From assembly GCA_019424645.1 (NCBI GenBank), contig JAHYZB010000021.1, positions 3,761 to 9,601 on the forward strand: a stretch of 5,841 nt of DNA. Reading direction: 5' to 3'. The translations under genes were made by a program, and so were the position numbers. The number at the start of each line of letters is the position of its first letter. Positions within the stretch are counted from its first letter, which is position 1. Positions 1 to 5,841 of this stretch are shown here, one piece after another. The notes under the pieces were generated by a model that had not been told where the DNA came from, did no database searches, and saw only the letters and a list, made by a program, of their open reading frames with translations. The stretch comes from Oxalobacter formigenes. Lineage in GTDB: Bacteria > Pseudomonadota > Gammaproteobacteria > Burkholderiales > Burkholderiaceae_D.

Positions 1-2111
1 TCTGGAATCGCGGCAATCCTCTTTTGAAAATCGGTGAGGGACGTTTCCGCCTGAAAGAAATACTGGACGGTTATCCGTTTCTTGTCGCCCGTGTCGAAAA
101 AATTCAGGACGAGCCCGAGGAAAATGCAGAAATACAGGCACGCCTGCTTCAGTTGAAACAGAAGGCGCTTGAAGTCCTGCAACTGATTCCGGAAGTACCA
201 CAGGAACTGTCTGATTCGATCAATGGTGTCACTTCCGCTTCACTCCTGTCCGACCTGATCACTGGCCTTATGGATTTGGGTCCGGAAGAAAAACAGGAAA
301 TTCTGGAAACCACTGATTTGAAAATCCGGCTCGACCGGCTGCTTTCGCTCGTCAATTACCGTCTTGAAGTGCTGCGTGTCAGCAGGGACATCGATGAGCA
401 GACGAAAAACCGGCTCGACGACCGCCATCGTGAAGCGCTTTTGCGTGAACAGTTGAGAACGATCCAGACCCAGCTGGGCGACATTGACGATTCATCTTCC
501 GAAGCGGCAGAACTGGCTGAAAAGATCGAAAATGCCAAAATGCCTGAAGAGGTAAAAACGCATGCCCTGAAAGAACTGAACCGTTTCAGAAACATGTCTG
601 AATCGTCTGGCGAATATTCCATGCTTCATACTTATCTGGAATGGCTGACGGAATTGCCATGGGCCGTTTCGTCTGAAGACCGGACGGATATCACTGAAGC
701 CAGAAAAATTCTCGACGAGGATCATTACGGCCTGGAAAAAATCAAAAAGCGTATTCTCGAATTTCTTGCTGTACACAAGCTGAATCCGGAAGGGAAAAGT
801 CCACTTCTGTGTTTCGTCGGTCCTCCCGGCGTGGGCAAAACCTCGCTGGGGCAAAGTATTGCGAAGGCGACCGGACGGGAATTTGTCCGTGTCAGCATGG
901 GCGGCGTACACGACGAGGCGGAAATCCGCGGACATCGAAGGACTTACATTGGCGCATTGCCCGGCAATATCATTCAGGCCATCCGCCGTGCCGGCACGAA
1001 CAATTGTGTCATGCTTCTGGATGAAGTGGACAAGCTGGGTAATGGCGTTCATGGCGATCCATCTGCAGCCTTGCTCGAAGTGCTCGATCCCGCCCAGAAC
1101 AGCACTTTCCGCGACAACTATCTGGCGGTTCCTTTCGACCTGTCAAAAGTCATGTTTGTGTGTACCGCCAACAATCCGGATACCATTCCCGGCCCATTGC
1201 GCGACCGTCTGGAAATGATCCAGTTGCCCGGTTATACCGAACAGGAAAAAACGCAGATTGCCTTGCGCTATCTGATCAGGCGGCAGCGGGAAGAAAACGG
1301 GCTGAAACCCGATAACTGCGACATTACGGAAGACGCCATTCACGACATCATCGGCAATTACACGCGTGAAGCAGGCGTGCGTAATCTCGAAAGATTGATC
1401 GGTAGCGTTTTCAGGAATGCCGCCATGAAAATTGCGGAAGGCGACACTGAAAAAGTCATGGTCCATTCAGCCGATATTCCCGACATTTTGGGTGCCCCGA
1501 TATTCGAAAGCGAAATCGCCATGCGATCCAGCATGCCGGGCATTGCGACCGGACTGGCCTGGACTCCGGTCGGTGGTGACATTCTCTTTATCGAAGCCAG
1601 CCGGGTTGCCGGCAACAACCGGCTGATTCTGACCGGCCAGCTGGGTGATGTGATGAAGGAAAGTGCACAGGCTGCCCTGACACTTGTAAAAGCGCGTGCT
1701 ACTGATTTGAAAATCAATCCGGAACTGCTGGATCACAGTGAAATACATGTGCACGTCCCGGCAGGAGCGATTCCGAAAGACGGCCCGAGTGCCGGTGTCG
1801 CGATGTTTCTGGCGCTCTCGTCTGTCATGATGAACAAGCCGATCGCAAGCGACCATGCCATGACAGGCGAAATCAGTTTGCGCGGGCTTGTTCTGCCGGT
1901 CGGTGGCATCAAGGAAAAAGTGCTAGCCGCCCTGCGTGCCGGTATCAAAACCGTCATGCTTCCGGCACGAAACAAACGCGATCTGGACGATATTCCGGAA
2001 GATGCACGCAATCAATTGAAATTCGTTTTTCTGGAAACGGTTGACGATGCGATCCGCTCAGGTCTTGTTCATGACGAAGGCAAAATCGACGATGAAAATC
2101 TGAAGAAGTAA
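1..2111 (+). CDS. lon: ATP-dependent Lon protease (endopeptidase La), 5' end missing
   Basis: Cytoplasmic AAA+ serine protease that unfolds and degrades misfolded and regulatory proteins. The frame is open from base 3 to the TAA at 2109-2111, so the gene enters from the left. The TTG at 24 is an internal Leu codon, not a start. By comparison with E. coli Lon (784 residues), roughly 80 N-terminal residues of the LON_N substrate domain are missing; the window begins in its last strands (EGRFRLKEI, DGYPFLVARVE). A helical, coiled-coil-like segment follows to about 650. The AAA+ module carries Walker A GPPGVGKT (819-842), pore-loop motif GHRRTYIG (930-953), Walker B MLLDE (1011-1025), the arginine-finger region PLRDRLE near 1200 and sensor-2 region TREAGVRNLER near 1365. 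The protease domain has PKDGPSAG with catalytic Ser at 1788-1790 and the GGIKEK motif with catalytic Lys at 1917-1919, 43 residues later as in E. coli Ser679/Lys722. Both active sites look intact. No hupB follows, so this may not be the canonical clpX-lon-hupB copy. Confidence 0.96.
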   Translation, partial: WNRGNPLLKIGEGRFRLKEILDGYPFLVARVEKIQDEPEENAEIQARLLQLKQKALEVLQLIPEVPQELSDSINGVTSASLLSDLITGLMDLGPEEKQEILETTDLKIRLDRLLSLVNYRLEVLRVSRDIDEQTKNRLDDRHREALLREQLRTIQTQLGDIDDSSSEAAELAEKIENAKMPEEVKTHALKELNRFRNMSESSGEYSMLHTYLEWLTELPWAVSSEDRTDITEARKILDEDHYGLEKIKKRILEFLAVHKLNPEGKSPLLCFVGPPGVGKTSLGQSIAKATGREFVRVSMGGVHDEAEIRGHRRTYIGALPGNIIQAIRRAGTNNCVMLLDEVDKLGNGVHGDPSAALLEVLDPAQNSTFRDNYLAVPFDLSKVMFVCTANNPDTIPGPLRDRLEMIQLPGYTEQEKTQIALRYLIRRQREENGLKPDNCDITEDAIHDIIGNYTREAGVRNLERLIGSVFRNAAMKIAEGDTEKVMVHSADIPDILGAPIFESEIAMRSSMPGIATGLAWTPVGGDILFIEASRVAGNNRLILTGQLGDVMKESAQAALTLVKARATDLKINPELLDHSEIHVHVPAGAIPKDGPSAGVAMFLALSSVMMNKPIASDHAMTGEISLRGLVLPVGGIKEKVLAALRAGIKTVMLPARNKRDLDDIPEDARNQLKFVFLETVDDAIRSGLVHDEGKIDDENLKK

Positions 2112-2118
2112 GAATCGC

Positions 2119-2160
2119 AAAAAAACAAGGTGTTTCTCCTGTCCGGAGAAACACCTTTTT
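2119..2160. terminator. Bidirectional intrinsic terminator between lon and ybhB
   Basis: A perfect 13-bp stem (2127-2139, AAGGTGTTTCTCC, paired with 2145-2157) closes on a 5-base loop. On the plus strand a run of five T (2156-2160, the first two within the stem) follows, 15 bases after the lon stop. On the minus strand the stem is followed, after one G, by seven T (complement of A at 2119-2125), 28 bases after the ybhB stop. The geometry suits termination of both convergent transcripts. Confidence 0.9.
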
Positions 2161-2185
2161 CATATCGGTTTCGAGAAAATCCTCT

Positions 2186-2668
2186 TCAGGCGTTTTCCTT
2201 TTTGACGTACAGGCCGACCATCTCGGTCTGGGCCAGAATGTGCCCTTCCATTTTTTTGACCACTTCCGCCTTGGTCGTATTACCCATATCCGGCAAAACC
2301 GTATCCAGTGCGTAAAGCTTGAAGAAATAACGGTGCGTGCCGATGGGAGGACATGGACCGCTATATCCGGCGAACTGGCGGTCATTCGTGCCGATCAGTG
2401 TGCCTTTCGGCAAGTCCTTATCCTGTACAGATTCCGGCAAGGAACCGGCTTCAGGAGGCAAGTTGTACAAAACCCAGTGAACCCAGGTCATTTTCGGCGC
2501 TGCCGGATCGGGAGCGTCCGGATCGTCGTTAATCAATACGAGACTTTTCGTACCTGCCGGGGGCTCAGTCCATTGAAGCGGTGGCGAAATGTTTTTGCCT
2601 TCGCACGTGTATAGCGCCGGTATTTTTGTCTTGTCGGCAAAAACCGGAGAAGTTATTTCGAATGTCAT
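2186..2668 (-). CDS. ybhB: YbhB/YbcL family PEBP-like (Raf kinase inhibitor-like) protein
   Basis: A 160-residue soluble protein of the phosphatidylethanolamine-binding protein (PEBP) superfamily, bacterial YbhB/YbcL branch. Its length is typical and there is no signal peptide, so a cytoplasmic location is likely. The PEBP ligand-pocket motifs are present: DPDAPD at residues 49-54, the TWVHWVLYNLP strand with His64, and GPCPPIGTHRYFFKLYAL at 104-121 with His112. The N-terminal strand pattern (FEITSPVF, then CEGKNISPPLQW at 22-33) is also characteristic. The physiological role of bacterial members is poorly defined; the 'kinase inhibitor' name comes from eukaryotic homologues and should not be read as a function here. 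The ATG lies 10 bases after GAGG (minus strand, 2682-2679). It starts 61 bases after the hsp20 stop with no terminator between, so it is probably the last gene of the hsp20 transcript. A small inverted repeat overlaps its ribosome binding site. Confidence 0.92.
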   Translation of the reverse strand: MTFEITSPVFADKTKIPALYTCEGKNISPPLQWTEPPAGTKSLVLINDDPDAPDPAAPKMTWVHWVLYNLPPEAGSLPESVQDKDLPKGTLIGTNDRQFAGYSGPCPPIGTHRYFFKLYALDTVLPDMGNTTKAEVVKKMEGHILAQTEMVGLYVKKENA

Positions 2669-2680
2669 CGGTCAAAATCC

Positions 2681-2696
2681 TCAAATTATGATTTGA
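2681..2696 (-). repeat. Small inverted repeat overlapping the ybhB ribosome binding site
   Basis: On the minus strand TCAAAT (2696-2691), four bases CATA, then ATTTGA (2686-2681) form a perfect 6-bp, mostly A-T dyad. The second arm includes the first two bases of the GAGG ribosome binding site of ybhB (2682-2679). As RNA the hairpin would be weak. It could tune translation or be chance. Confidence 0.35.
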
Positions 2697-2729
2697 ACGG
2701 AAGGAATACCGGATACTTCATTGGCACGA

Positions 2730-3218
2730 TTACTCGACCGGAATATTCCTGATCGTTTCACTGATTGCCTTGGGCAAACGGATCGACAGGACGCCATTGA
2801 CATAGCTGGCCTGCGCTTTTTCACTGTCGACGTTTTTCGGTAAGGTAACGGTTCGTTCAAACGCGCCATAAGCCCGTTCAACGACATAGAAATTGCTGCT
2901 CGGCGTTTCACGCACCGACCGTTTTTCACCACGGACAAACAGGGTATTGCCGATCACCTGAATGGAACAGTTTTCTTTTTCCACCCCCGGCATTTCAACC
3001 CGGACAATCAGCTCGGTAGCGGTTTCTTCCAGTTCCACTGCCATGATGCCCCAATGCGGGAAAGAAATTTCCTGATCCGGATAATCGTCACGTTCATAAT
3101 GTACCAGCGCATTGCTGCAACGGCTCAACAATTCACGCCAGCCATCTGACAAGCTTTCCCAGGCACGATTCAATTCGCGGCCGATATTTTTTCCGGCCTG
3201 TTTTAAAGAATCCAGCAT
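2730..3218 (-). CDS. Small heat shock protein, Hsp20/alpha-crystallin family
   Basis: A 162-residue ATP-independent holdase chaperone, expected to form cytoplasmic oligomers that hold unfolding proteins for refolding or degradation. The N-terminal arm (residues 1-55) is variable and amphipathic. The alpha-crystallin domain runs from about 57 to 150 with the usual landmarks: EMPGVEKEN (75-83), LFVRGEKR (93-100), AYGAFERTVTLP (116-127) and the conserved NGVLSIRLPK (141-150). The C-terminal tail ends with IPV (159-161), matching the I-x-I/V anchor that docks on a neighbouring dimer. The ATG start is fixed by a strong AGGAGG (minus strand, 3229-3224) at 5-base spacing. It lies 84 bases after the yggX stop, a gap large enough for its own promoter. 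I see neither a CIRCE element nor a good sigma-32 site there, but the leader can fold over the ribosome binding site. A convergent Lon protease lies just beyond ybhB, which fits a proteostasis locus. Confidence 0.95.
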   Translation of the reverse strand: MLDSLKQAGKNIGRELNRAWESLSDGWRELLSRCSNALVHYERDDYPDQEISFPHWGIMAVELEETATELIVRVEMPGVEKENCSIQVIGNTLFVRGEKRSVRETPSSNFYVVERAYGAFERTVTLPKNVDSEKAQASYVNGVLSIRLPKAISETIRNIPVE

Positions 3219-3252
3219 AAATCCCTCCTGAATCTGTTAGTAGAAAGACCTT
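3219..3252 (-). promoter_or_regulatory. Candidate RNA thermometer in the hsp20 leader
   Basis: Read as RNA on the minus strand, AAGGUCUUUCU (3252-3242) can pair with AGGAGGGAUUU (3229-3219), the whole ribosome binding site up to the base before AUG. Worked by hand, seven consecutive pairs (three of them G-U) are followed by one G-A mismatch and three more pairs (one of them G-U), across a 12-base loop. A wobble-rich, mismatched stem over the Shine-Dalgarno sequence of a small heat shock gene is the style of fourU and ROSE-like thermometers. I do not see the ROSE consensus itself. This is inference from base pairing only. Confidence 0.4.
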
Positions 3253-3267
3253 GACTGCTGCGTTTAA

Positions 3268-3298
3268 ATAATAACGTAAAATTCCGGAAAACCGTCAA
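3268..3298 (-). promoter_or_regulatory. Possible sigma-70-like promoter for hsp20
   Basis: On the minus strand TTGACG (3298-3293) is followed by TATTAT (3273-3268) at 19-base spacing, or TTATTA at 18. Both hexamers resemble consensus, but the spacing is longer than ideal. A start near 3261 would give a leader of about 43 bases that holds the whole proposed thermometer hairpin. No CCCCAT-type sigma-32 -10 element is visible. Confidence 0.3.
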
Positions 3299-3302
3299 TT
3301 CT

Positions 3303-3575
3303 TTACTTCTTCTCCGGAACAAATCCTTCAGCCTGATCGGCGCCTTCACCGAAAAAATGATTTTCCATCTGTTCTTTCAGATATTCGCGCGCTTTGGGAT
3401 CGGCCAGATTCAGACGATATTCATTCACCAGCATGGTCTGCAATTTGACCCATGCTTCCCAGGCTTCCTTTGAAACGTTTTCATAGATTTTTTTGCCGAG
3501 TTCTCCCGGATACGGTGGGAAATCAAGCCCTTCAGCTTCTTTATTCAGTTTGATGCATTGAACCATTCTCGCCAT
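3303..3575 (-). CDS. yggX: YggX family Fe(2+)-trafficking / oxidative damage protection protein
   Basis: A 90-residue cytoplasmic protein, the usual family length. YggX proteins protect Fe-S clusters from oxidative damage and are thought to take part in iron trafficking. The family signature is clear: the start MARMVQCIKL with the conserved Cys7, then EAEGLDFPPYPGELGKKIYENVSKEAW (13-39) and the C-terminal NEYRLNLADPKAREYLKEQMENHFF (51-75). The ATG is preceded by AGGAGA (minus strand, 3586-3581) at 5-base spacing. It begins 48 bases after the argA stop in the same direction with no terminator between, so cotranscription with argA is likely. As I recall, argA and yggX are also neighbours in other Burkholderiales, which would make this an inherited arrangement and not a recent insertion. 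Confidence 0.96.
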   Translation of the reverse strand: MARMVQCIKLNKEAEGLDFPPYPGELGKKIYENVSKEAWEAWVKLQTMLVNEYRLNLADPKAREYLKEQMENHFFGEGADQAEGFVPEKK

Positions 3576-3623
3576 GCTGTTCTCCTAAATAATATTCTTT
3601 CTTTTTTGGGCAGTGAATGCCCC

Positions 3624-4928
3624 TTAAAGTTTCTTCATCAACACTTGCGATTTGCGCTGCCAGTTGTATATCCTCTGCCGGTCTTTCGGCAGCTCATCTA
3701 CACTGGCATAGACGAAACCGCGCCTTAAGAACCAGTGCGCCGTCTGCGTCGTCAAAATGAACAGTGTCCTGAATCCCTGCGCCCTCGCCCGGTTTTCAAT
3801 ATGGTGCAGGATCCGTTCACCGTCACCCTCCCCCTGAATATCCGGATCGACAATCAGGCAAGCCATTTCCGCCATTTTTTCACCCGGAAACGGATACAGG
3901 GCGGCACATCCGAAAATCACCCCGTCATGTTCGATCACCGAGAAATTTTCGATCTCACGCTCGATCAATTCCCGTCCTCGTTTGACGAGGGTACCGTTTT
4001 CTTCATAGGGCTCGATCAATTTTAAAATGGAACCGACATCCTTGATGGTCGCTTCGCGCAAACTTTCAACATTTTCATACGTCACCATTGTTCCGATGCC
4101 GTCATGCGTGAACAATTCCTGCAAAACAGCCCCGTTCATGGCAAATGGAACAATGTGGGAACGCGGCGTTCCGCCAATGCACGCTTTTGCGGAATAACGC
4201 AGGTAATCTGCGGCCTCTTCGGAAAGATGTCCGCTTTTGAGAATCGCTTCGACCTGATGAGACGTTACTTCACGCACTTCATTTCCATCAACGTCTTTTA
4301 TTATCGGCGTTTCCGTCATGAATATGAGTTTGTGGGCATGCAAGGCCAGGGCAGCCGATACGGCAACGTCTTCCATACGCACATTGAACGCCTCACCTGT
4401 CGGCGAATAGCCCAATGGAGACAGCAGGATCAGATCGCCCTGTGCAAGAATCGGATGAATACTGTCGTATGCAATCTTGCGCACTTTCCCTGTCCATTTC
4501 AGGTCAATCCCGTCCAGTATGCCCAATGGGGTAGCTGTAACAAAATTACCAGAAACAATCCGAATTTCCGCATGGGCCATCGGCGTGTTGGGCAAACCCT
4601 GGCTGAAGGCTGCCTCGATATCCATCCTGAGTTCACCAGCCGCTTCCTTGGCGCATTCCAGCGCTTCAGGGTCCGTTATCCGGTTCCCGTTGTAATAATG
4701 GCTTTTCACATGGCGCAATTCCAGCTGTTCCTCAACCTGAGGACGCGAACCGTGAACCAGAACAACCTTGATTCCCAATGCATGCAACAGGGACAGGTCA
4801 TGCGCCAGCACCGGAAGTGCCCCTGACTTGACCAGCTCACCAGGGAAAGCGACGACAAACGTCTGGCCGCGAAACGAATGGATATAAGGAGCAACGGAAC
4901 GCAGCCACTCGACGAATTGTTCTTCCAT
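3624..4928 (-). CDS. argA: Amino-acid N-acetyltransferase (N-acetylglutamate synthase), classical ArgA
   Basis: Catalyses acetyl-CoA + L-glutamate to N-acetylglutamate, the first step of arginine biosynthesis; classical ArgA enzymes are feedback-inhibited by arginine. It is 434 residues from the ATG at 4928, close to E. coli ArgA (443). Residues about 20-280 form the amino-acid-kinase-like domain, with VLVHGSRPQ (56-64), a central strand VSGNFVTATPLG (125-136) and IGGTPRSH (251-258) near the expected effector region. Residues about 290-434 form the GNAT acetyltransferase domain, with the acetyl-CoA pyrophosphate motif QGEGDG (365-370, Q/R-x-x-G-x-G/A) and the ArgA-type ending LTTQTAHWFLRRGF (392-405) and YNWQRKSQVLMKKL (421-434). 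The frame also allows a TTG start at 4943 (five more residues). I prefer the ATG because conserved similarity begins at EEQFVEWLRSVAPYIH and a GGGTGA-like ribosome site lies just before it. hrpA is divergent upstream. Confidence 0.96.
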   Translation of the reverse strand: MEEQFVEWLRSVAPYIHSFRGQTFVVAFPGELVKSGALPVLAHDLSLLHALGIKVVLVHGSRPQVEEQLELRHVKSHYYNGNRITDPEALECAKEAAGELRMDIEAAFSQGLPNTPMAHAEIRIVSGNFVTATPLGILDGIDLKWTGKVRKIAYDSIHPILAQGDLILLSPLGYSPTGEAFNVRMEDVAVSAALALHAHKLIFMTETPIIKDVDGNEVREVTSHQVEAILKSGHLSEEAADYLRYSAKACIGGTPRSHIVPFAMNGAVLQELFTHDGIGTMVTYENVESLREATIKDVGSILKLIEPYEENGTLVKRGRELIEREIENFSVIEHDGVIFGCAALYPFPGEKMAEMACLIVDPDIQGEGDGERILHHIENRARAQGFRTLFILTTQTAHWFLRRGFVYASVDELPKDRQRIYNWQRKSQVLMKKL

Positions 4929-4967
4929 ATCGGAATCACCCAAAAATTGATTGAACGTCCGACGAGT

Positions 4968-4979
4968 TCCGCCGGCGGA
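4968..4979. repeat. 12-bp perfect palindrome upstream of argA
   Basis: TCCGCCGGCGGA is its own reverse complement. It sits 39 bases before the argA ATG in the argA/hrpA intergenic region. It is GC-rich in an otherwise AT-leaning stretch and has no central loop, so a protein-binding DNA site is more plausible than an RNA hairpin. It does not resemble an ARG box (TGAAT...ATTCA). Function unknown. Confidence 0.45.
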
Positions 4980-4986
4980 TGGATTT

Positions 4987-5017
4987 CATTAAAACTGCCA
5001 TTGTGAGACATTAAAAC
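4987..5017. repeat. Direct repeat CATTAAAAC, two copies 22 bp apart
   Basis: CATTAAAAC occurs at 4987-4995 and again at 5009-5017, both in the argA/hrpA intergenic region. The 22-bp period is close to two turns of B-DNA, so both copies would lie on nearly the same face of the helix, as in tandem operator half-sites. The second copy begins 12 bases before the -10-like TATAAT of the candidate hrpA promoter. No known regulator is recognised. Confidence 0.4.
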
Positions 5018-5034
5018 ATCTTTACGATTATAAT
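5005..5034 (+). promoter_or_regulatory. Candidate promoter for hrpA with a palindromic, possibly shared -10
   Basis: A perfect TATAAT lies at 5029-5034, with GAGACA (5005-5010) as a four-of-six -35 match at 18-base spacing. The -10 is embedded in ATTATAAT (5027-5034), a perfect palindrome, so TATAAT is also read on the minus strand toward argA, although no good minus-strand -35 is seen. A plus-strand start near 5041 would leave only about four bases before the hrpA ATG. Confidence 0.45.
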
Positions 5035-5044
5035 GCGCAGCGAC

Positions 5045-5841
5045 ATGAGTGCTTCTGAATCTTTATCCAAAAAACCACGTTTGACTGTGCATCCGCAAGC
5101 CAAAACTGCGGAAAAAACACGCAACCCGGTTCCGTCCATTACTTATCCGGAGGAACTGCCTGTTTCTGCAAAACGCGATGATATCGCACAGGCAATAAAA
5201 AACCATCAGGTCATCGTTGTCTGTGGTGAAACCGGCTCGGGCAAAACAACACAGCTTCCCAAAATCTGTCTGGAACTGGGTCGTGGACAAAACGGGTTGA
5301 TCGGCCATACACAGCCACGCCGGATTGCCGCCAGTTCGACAGCCAACCGGATTGCCCGCGAACTGAATTCGCCAACGGGTGAAATTGTCGGCTACAAAAT
5401 TCGTTTTACGGACAAATTGCAGCCCGGCGCATCCGTCAAACTGATGACGGACGGTATCTTACTGGCGGAAACACAAAACGACCGTCTGCTGAAACAATAC
5501 GACACGATCATTATCGATGAAGCGCATGAACGCAGCCTGAATATCGATTTTCTGCTCGGTTATCTGAAACAGCTCTTGCCGAAAAGACCCGACCTGAAAA
5601 TCATCATTACGTCTGCCACGATCGATGCCGAACGTTTTGCGAAACATTTCACGATTGATGACAAAACCGTTCCGATCATCGAGGTGTCAGGCCGGCTTTA
5701 TCCTGTCGAAATCCGTTATCGTCCCATTATCGACGACAAACCATCCGACGCGCCCGAAAAGAACAGGAACGATCCAAGACAAACCCGTGACCTGATGGAT
5801 GCGATTGTCGACGCCATCGACGAACTTTTCAGAACCGGATC
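5045..5841 (+). CDS. hrpA: ATP-dependent RNA helicase HrpA (DEAH box), 3' end missing
   Basis: The first 265 codons of a DEAH/RHA-family helicase, which uses ATP to move along and unwind RNA; HrpA has been linked to ribosome and mRNA handling. Family members usually exceed 1,200 residues, so only about a fifth is present. After a polar 40-residue leader come motif I GETGSGKTT (61-69), motif Ia TQPRRIAA (89-96), Ib TDGILL (135-140), DEAH with IIIDEAHERS (155-164), motif III SAT (190-192) and the HrpA-typical SGRLYPVEIRY (215-225). This covers RecA-like domain 1; domain 2, the OB-fold and the C-terminal region lie beyond the window. The frame is open to the last base with no frameshift. Two in-frame ATGs exist, at 5033 and 5045, with a stop upstream at 5012-5014. 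I chose 5045 because 5033 overlaps the TATAAT. Neither has a clear Shine-Dalgarno sequence. It is divergent from argA. Confidence 0.95.
   Translation, partial: MSASESLSKKPRLTVHPQAKTAEKTRNPVPSITYPEELPVSAKRDDIAQAIKNHQVIVVCGETGSGKTTQLPKICLELGRGQNGLIGHTQPRRIAASSTANRIARELNSPTGEIVGYKIRFTDKLQPGASVKLMTDGILLAETQNDRLLKQYDTIIIDEAHERSLNIDFLLGYLKQLLPKRPDLKIIITSATIDAERFAKHFTIDDKTVPIIEVSGRLYPVEIRYRPIIDDKPSDAPEKNRNDPRQTRDLMDAIVDAIDELFRTG

Noticed and set aside
24..26. TTG at 24 as the start of lon
   Set aside because: The frame continues open to base 3, and the residues there continue the LON_N domain. The true start must be upstream of the window.
492..1052. A 186-codon open frame on the minus strand inside lon
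   Set aside because: It is antisense to the conserved Lon AAA+ coding sequence and its protein shows no family signature.
3219..3302. Sigma-32 promoter or CIRCE element before hsp20
   Set aside because: No CCCCAT-like -10 with a CTTGAA-like -35 and no TTAGCACTC/GAGTGCTAA inverted repeat is visible.
3608..3622. Hairpin GGGCA/TGCCC just after the argA stop as an argA terminator
   Set aside because: The stem is only 5 bp and, in the argA direction, is followed by A and not T residues. It gives no support for termination before yggX.
4104..4826. A 240-codon open frame on the plus strand, opposite argA
   Set aside because: It lies wholly antisense to a clear, full-length ArgA, has no recognisable domain and no supporting ribosome binding site. 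It reflects the codon bias of argA.
4929..5044. ArgR (ARG box) site in front of argA
   Set aside because: I found no TGAAT-N4-ATTCA-like dyad. The only strong palindrome there is GC-rich and unlike an ARG box.
1..5841. A mobile element, phage, CRISPR or novel defence system
   Set aside because: All six genes belong to well-known housekeeping or stress families, and there are no transposase or integrase motifs, terminal repeats or regularly spaced repeats.

Overview
The window looks like ordinary, gene-dense chromosome from a Gram-negative proteobacterium. The gene set (classical fused ArgA, YggX, HrpA, YbhB-type PEBP, Hsp20, Lon) and the protein sequences fit a betaproteobacterium best. The base composition, roughly balanced by eye, and the neighbourhood suggest the Oxalobacteraceae, possibly Oxalobacter; this is recognition from memory, not a search result. 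There are six protein-coding genes. Two are cut by the window edges: lon lacks its 5' end and hrpA its 3' end. I see no tRNA, rRNA, CRISPR array, insertion sequence or phage gene, and no gene-free stretch longer than about 100 bases.

Layout. Bases 1-2111 (+) hold most of a Lon protease with intact ATPase and protease active sites. It meets the minus-strand genes tail to tail, and a perfect 13-bp hairpin with a T tract on one side and an A tract on the other (2119-2160) can terminate transcription in both directions. Four genes then run on the minus strand, in transcription order argA (4928 to 3624), yggX (3575 to 3303), hsp20 (3218 to 2730) and ybhB (2668 to 2186). The gaps are 47, 84 and 61 bases, and none holds a convincing terminator. 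hsp20 has the strongest ribosome binding site and probably its own promoter. hrpA starts at about 5045 on the plus strand, divergent from argA, and runs off the window end.

How the genes fit together. Lon (unfoldase and protease), Hsp20 (holdase chaperone) and possibly YbhB form a protein-quality-control neighbourhood. YggX (iron handling and Fe-S protection under oxidative stress) lies next to it. ArgA makes the first committed intermediate of arginine biosynthesis, and HrpA is a DEAH-box RNA helicase. The gene content is not novel. The points most worth checking are non-coding: a possible RNA thermometer over the hsp20 ribosome binding site, the compact argA/hrpA divergent control region with a shared palindromic -10 hexamer, a spaced direct repeat and a 12-bp palindrome, and the chance that this lon is a second, stress-linked copy.
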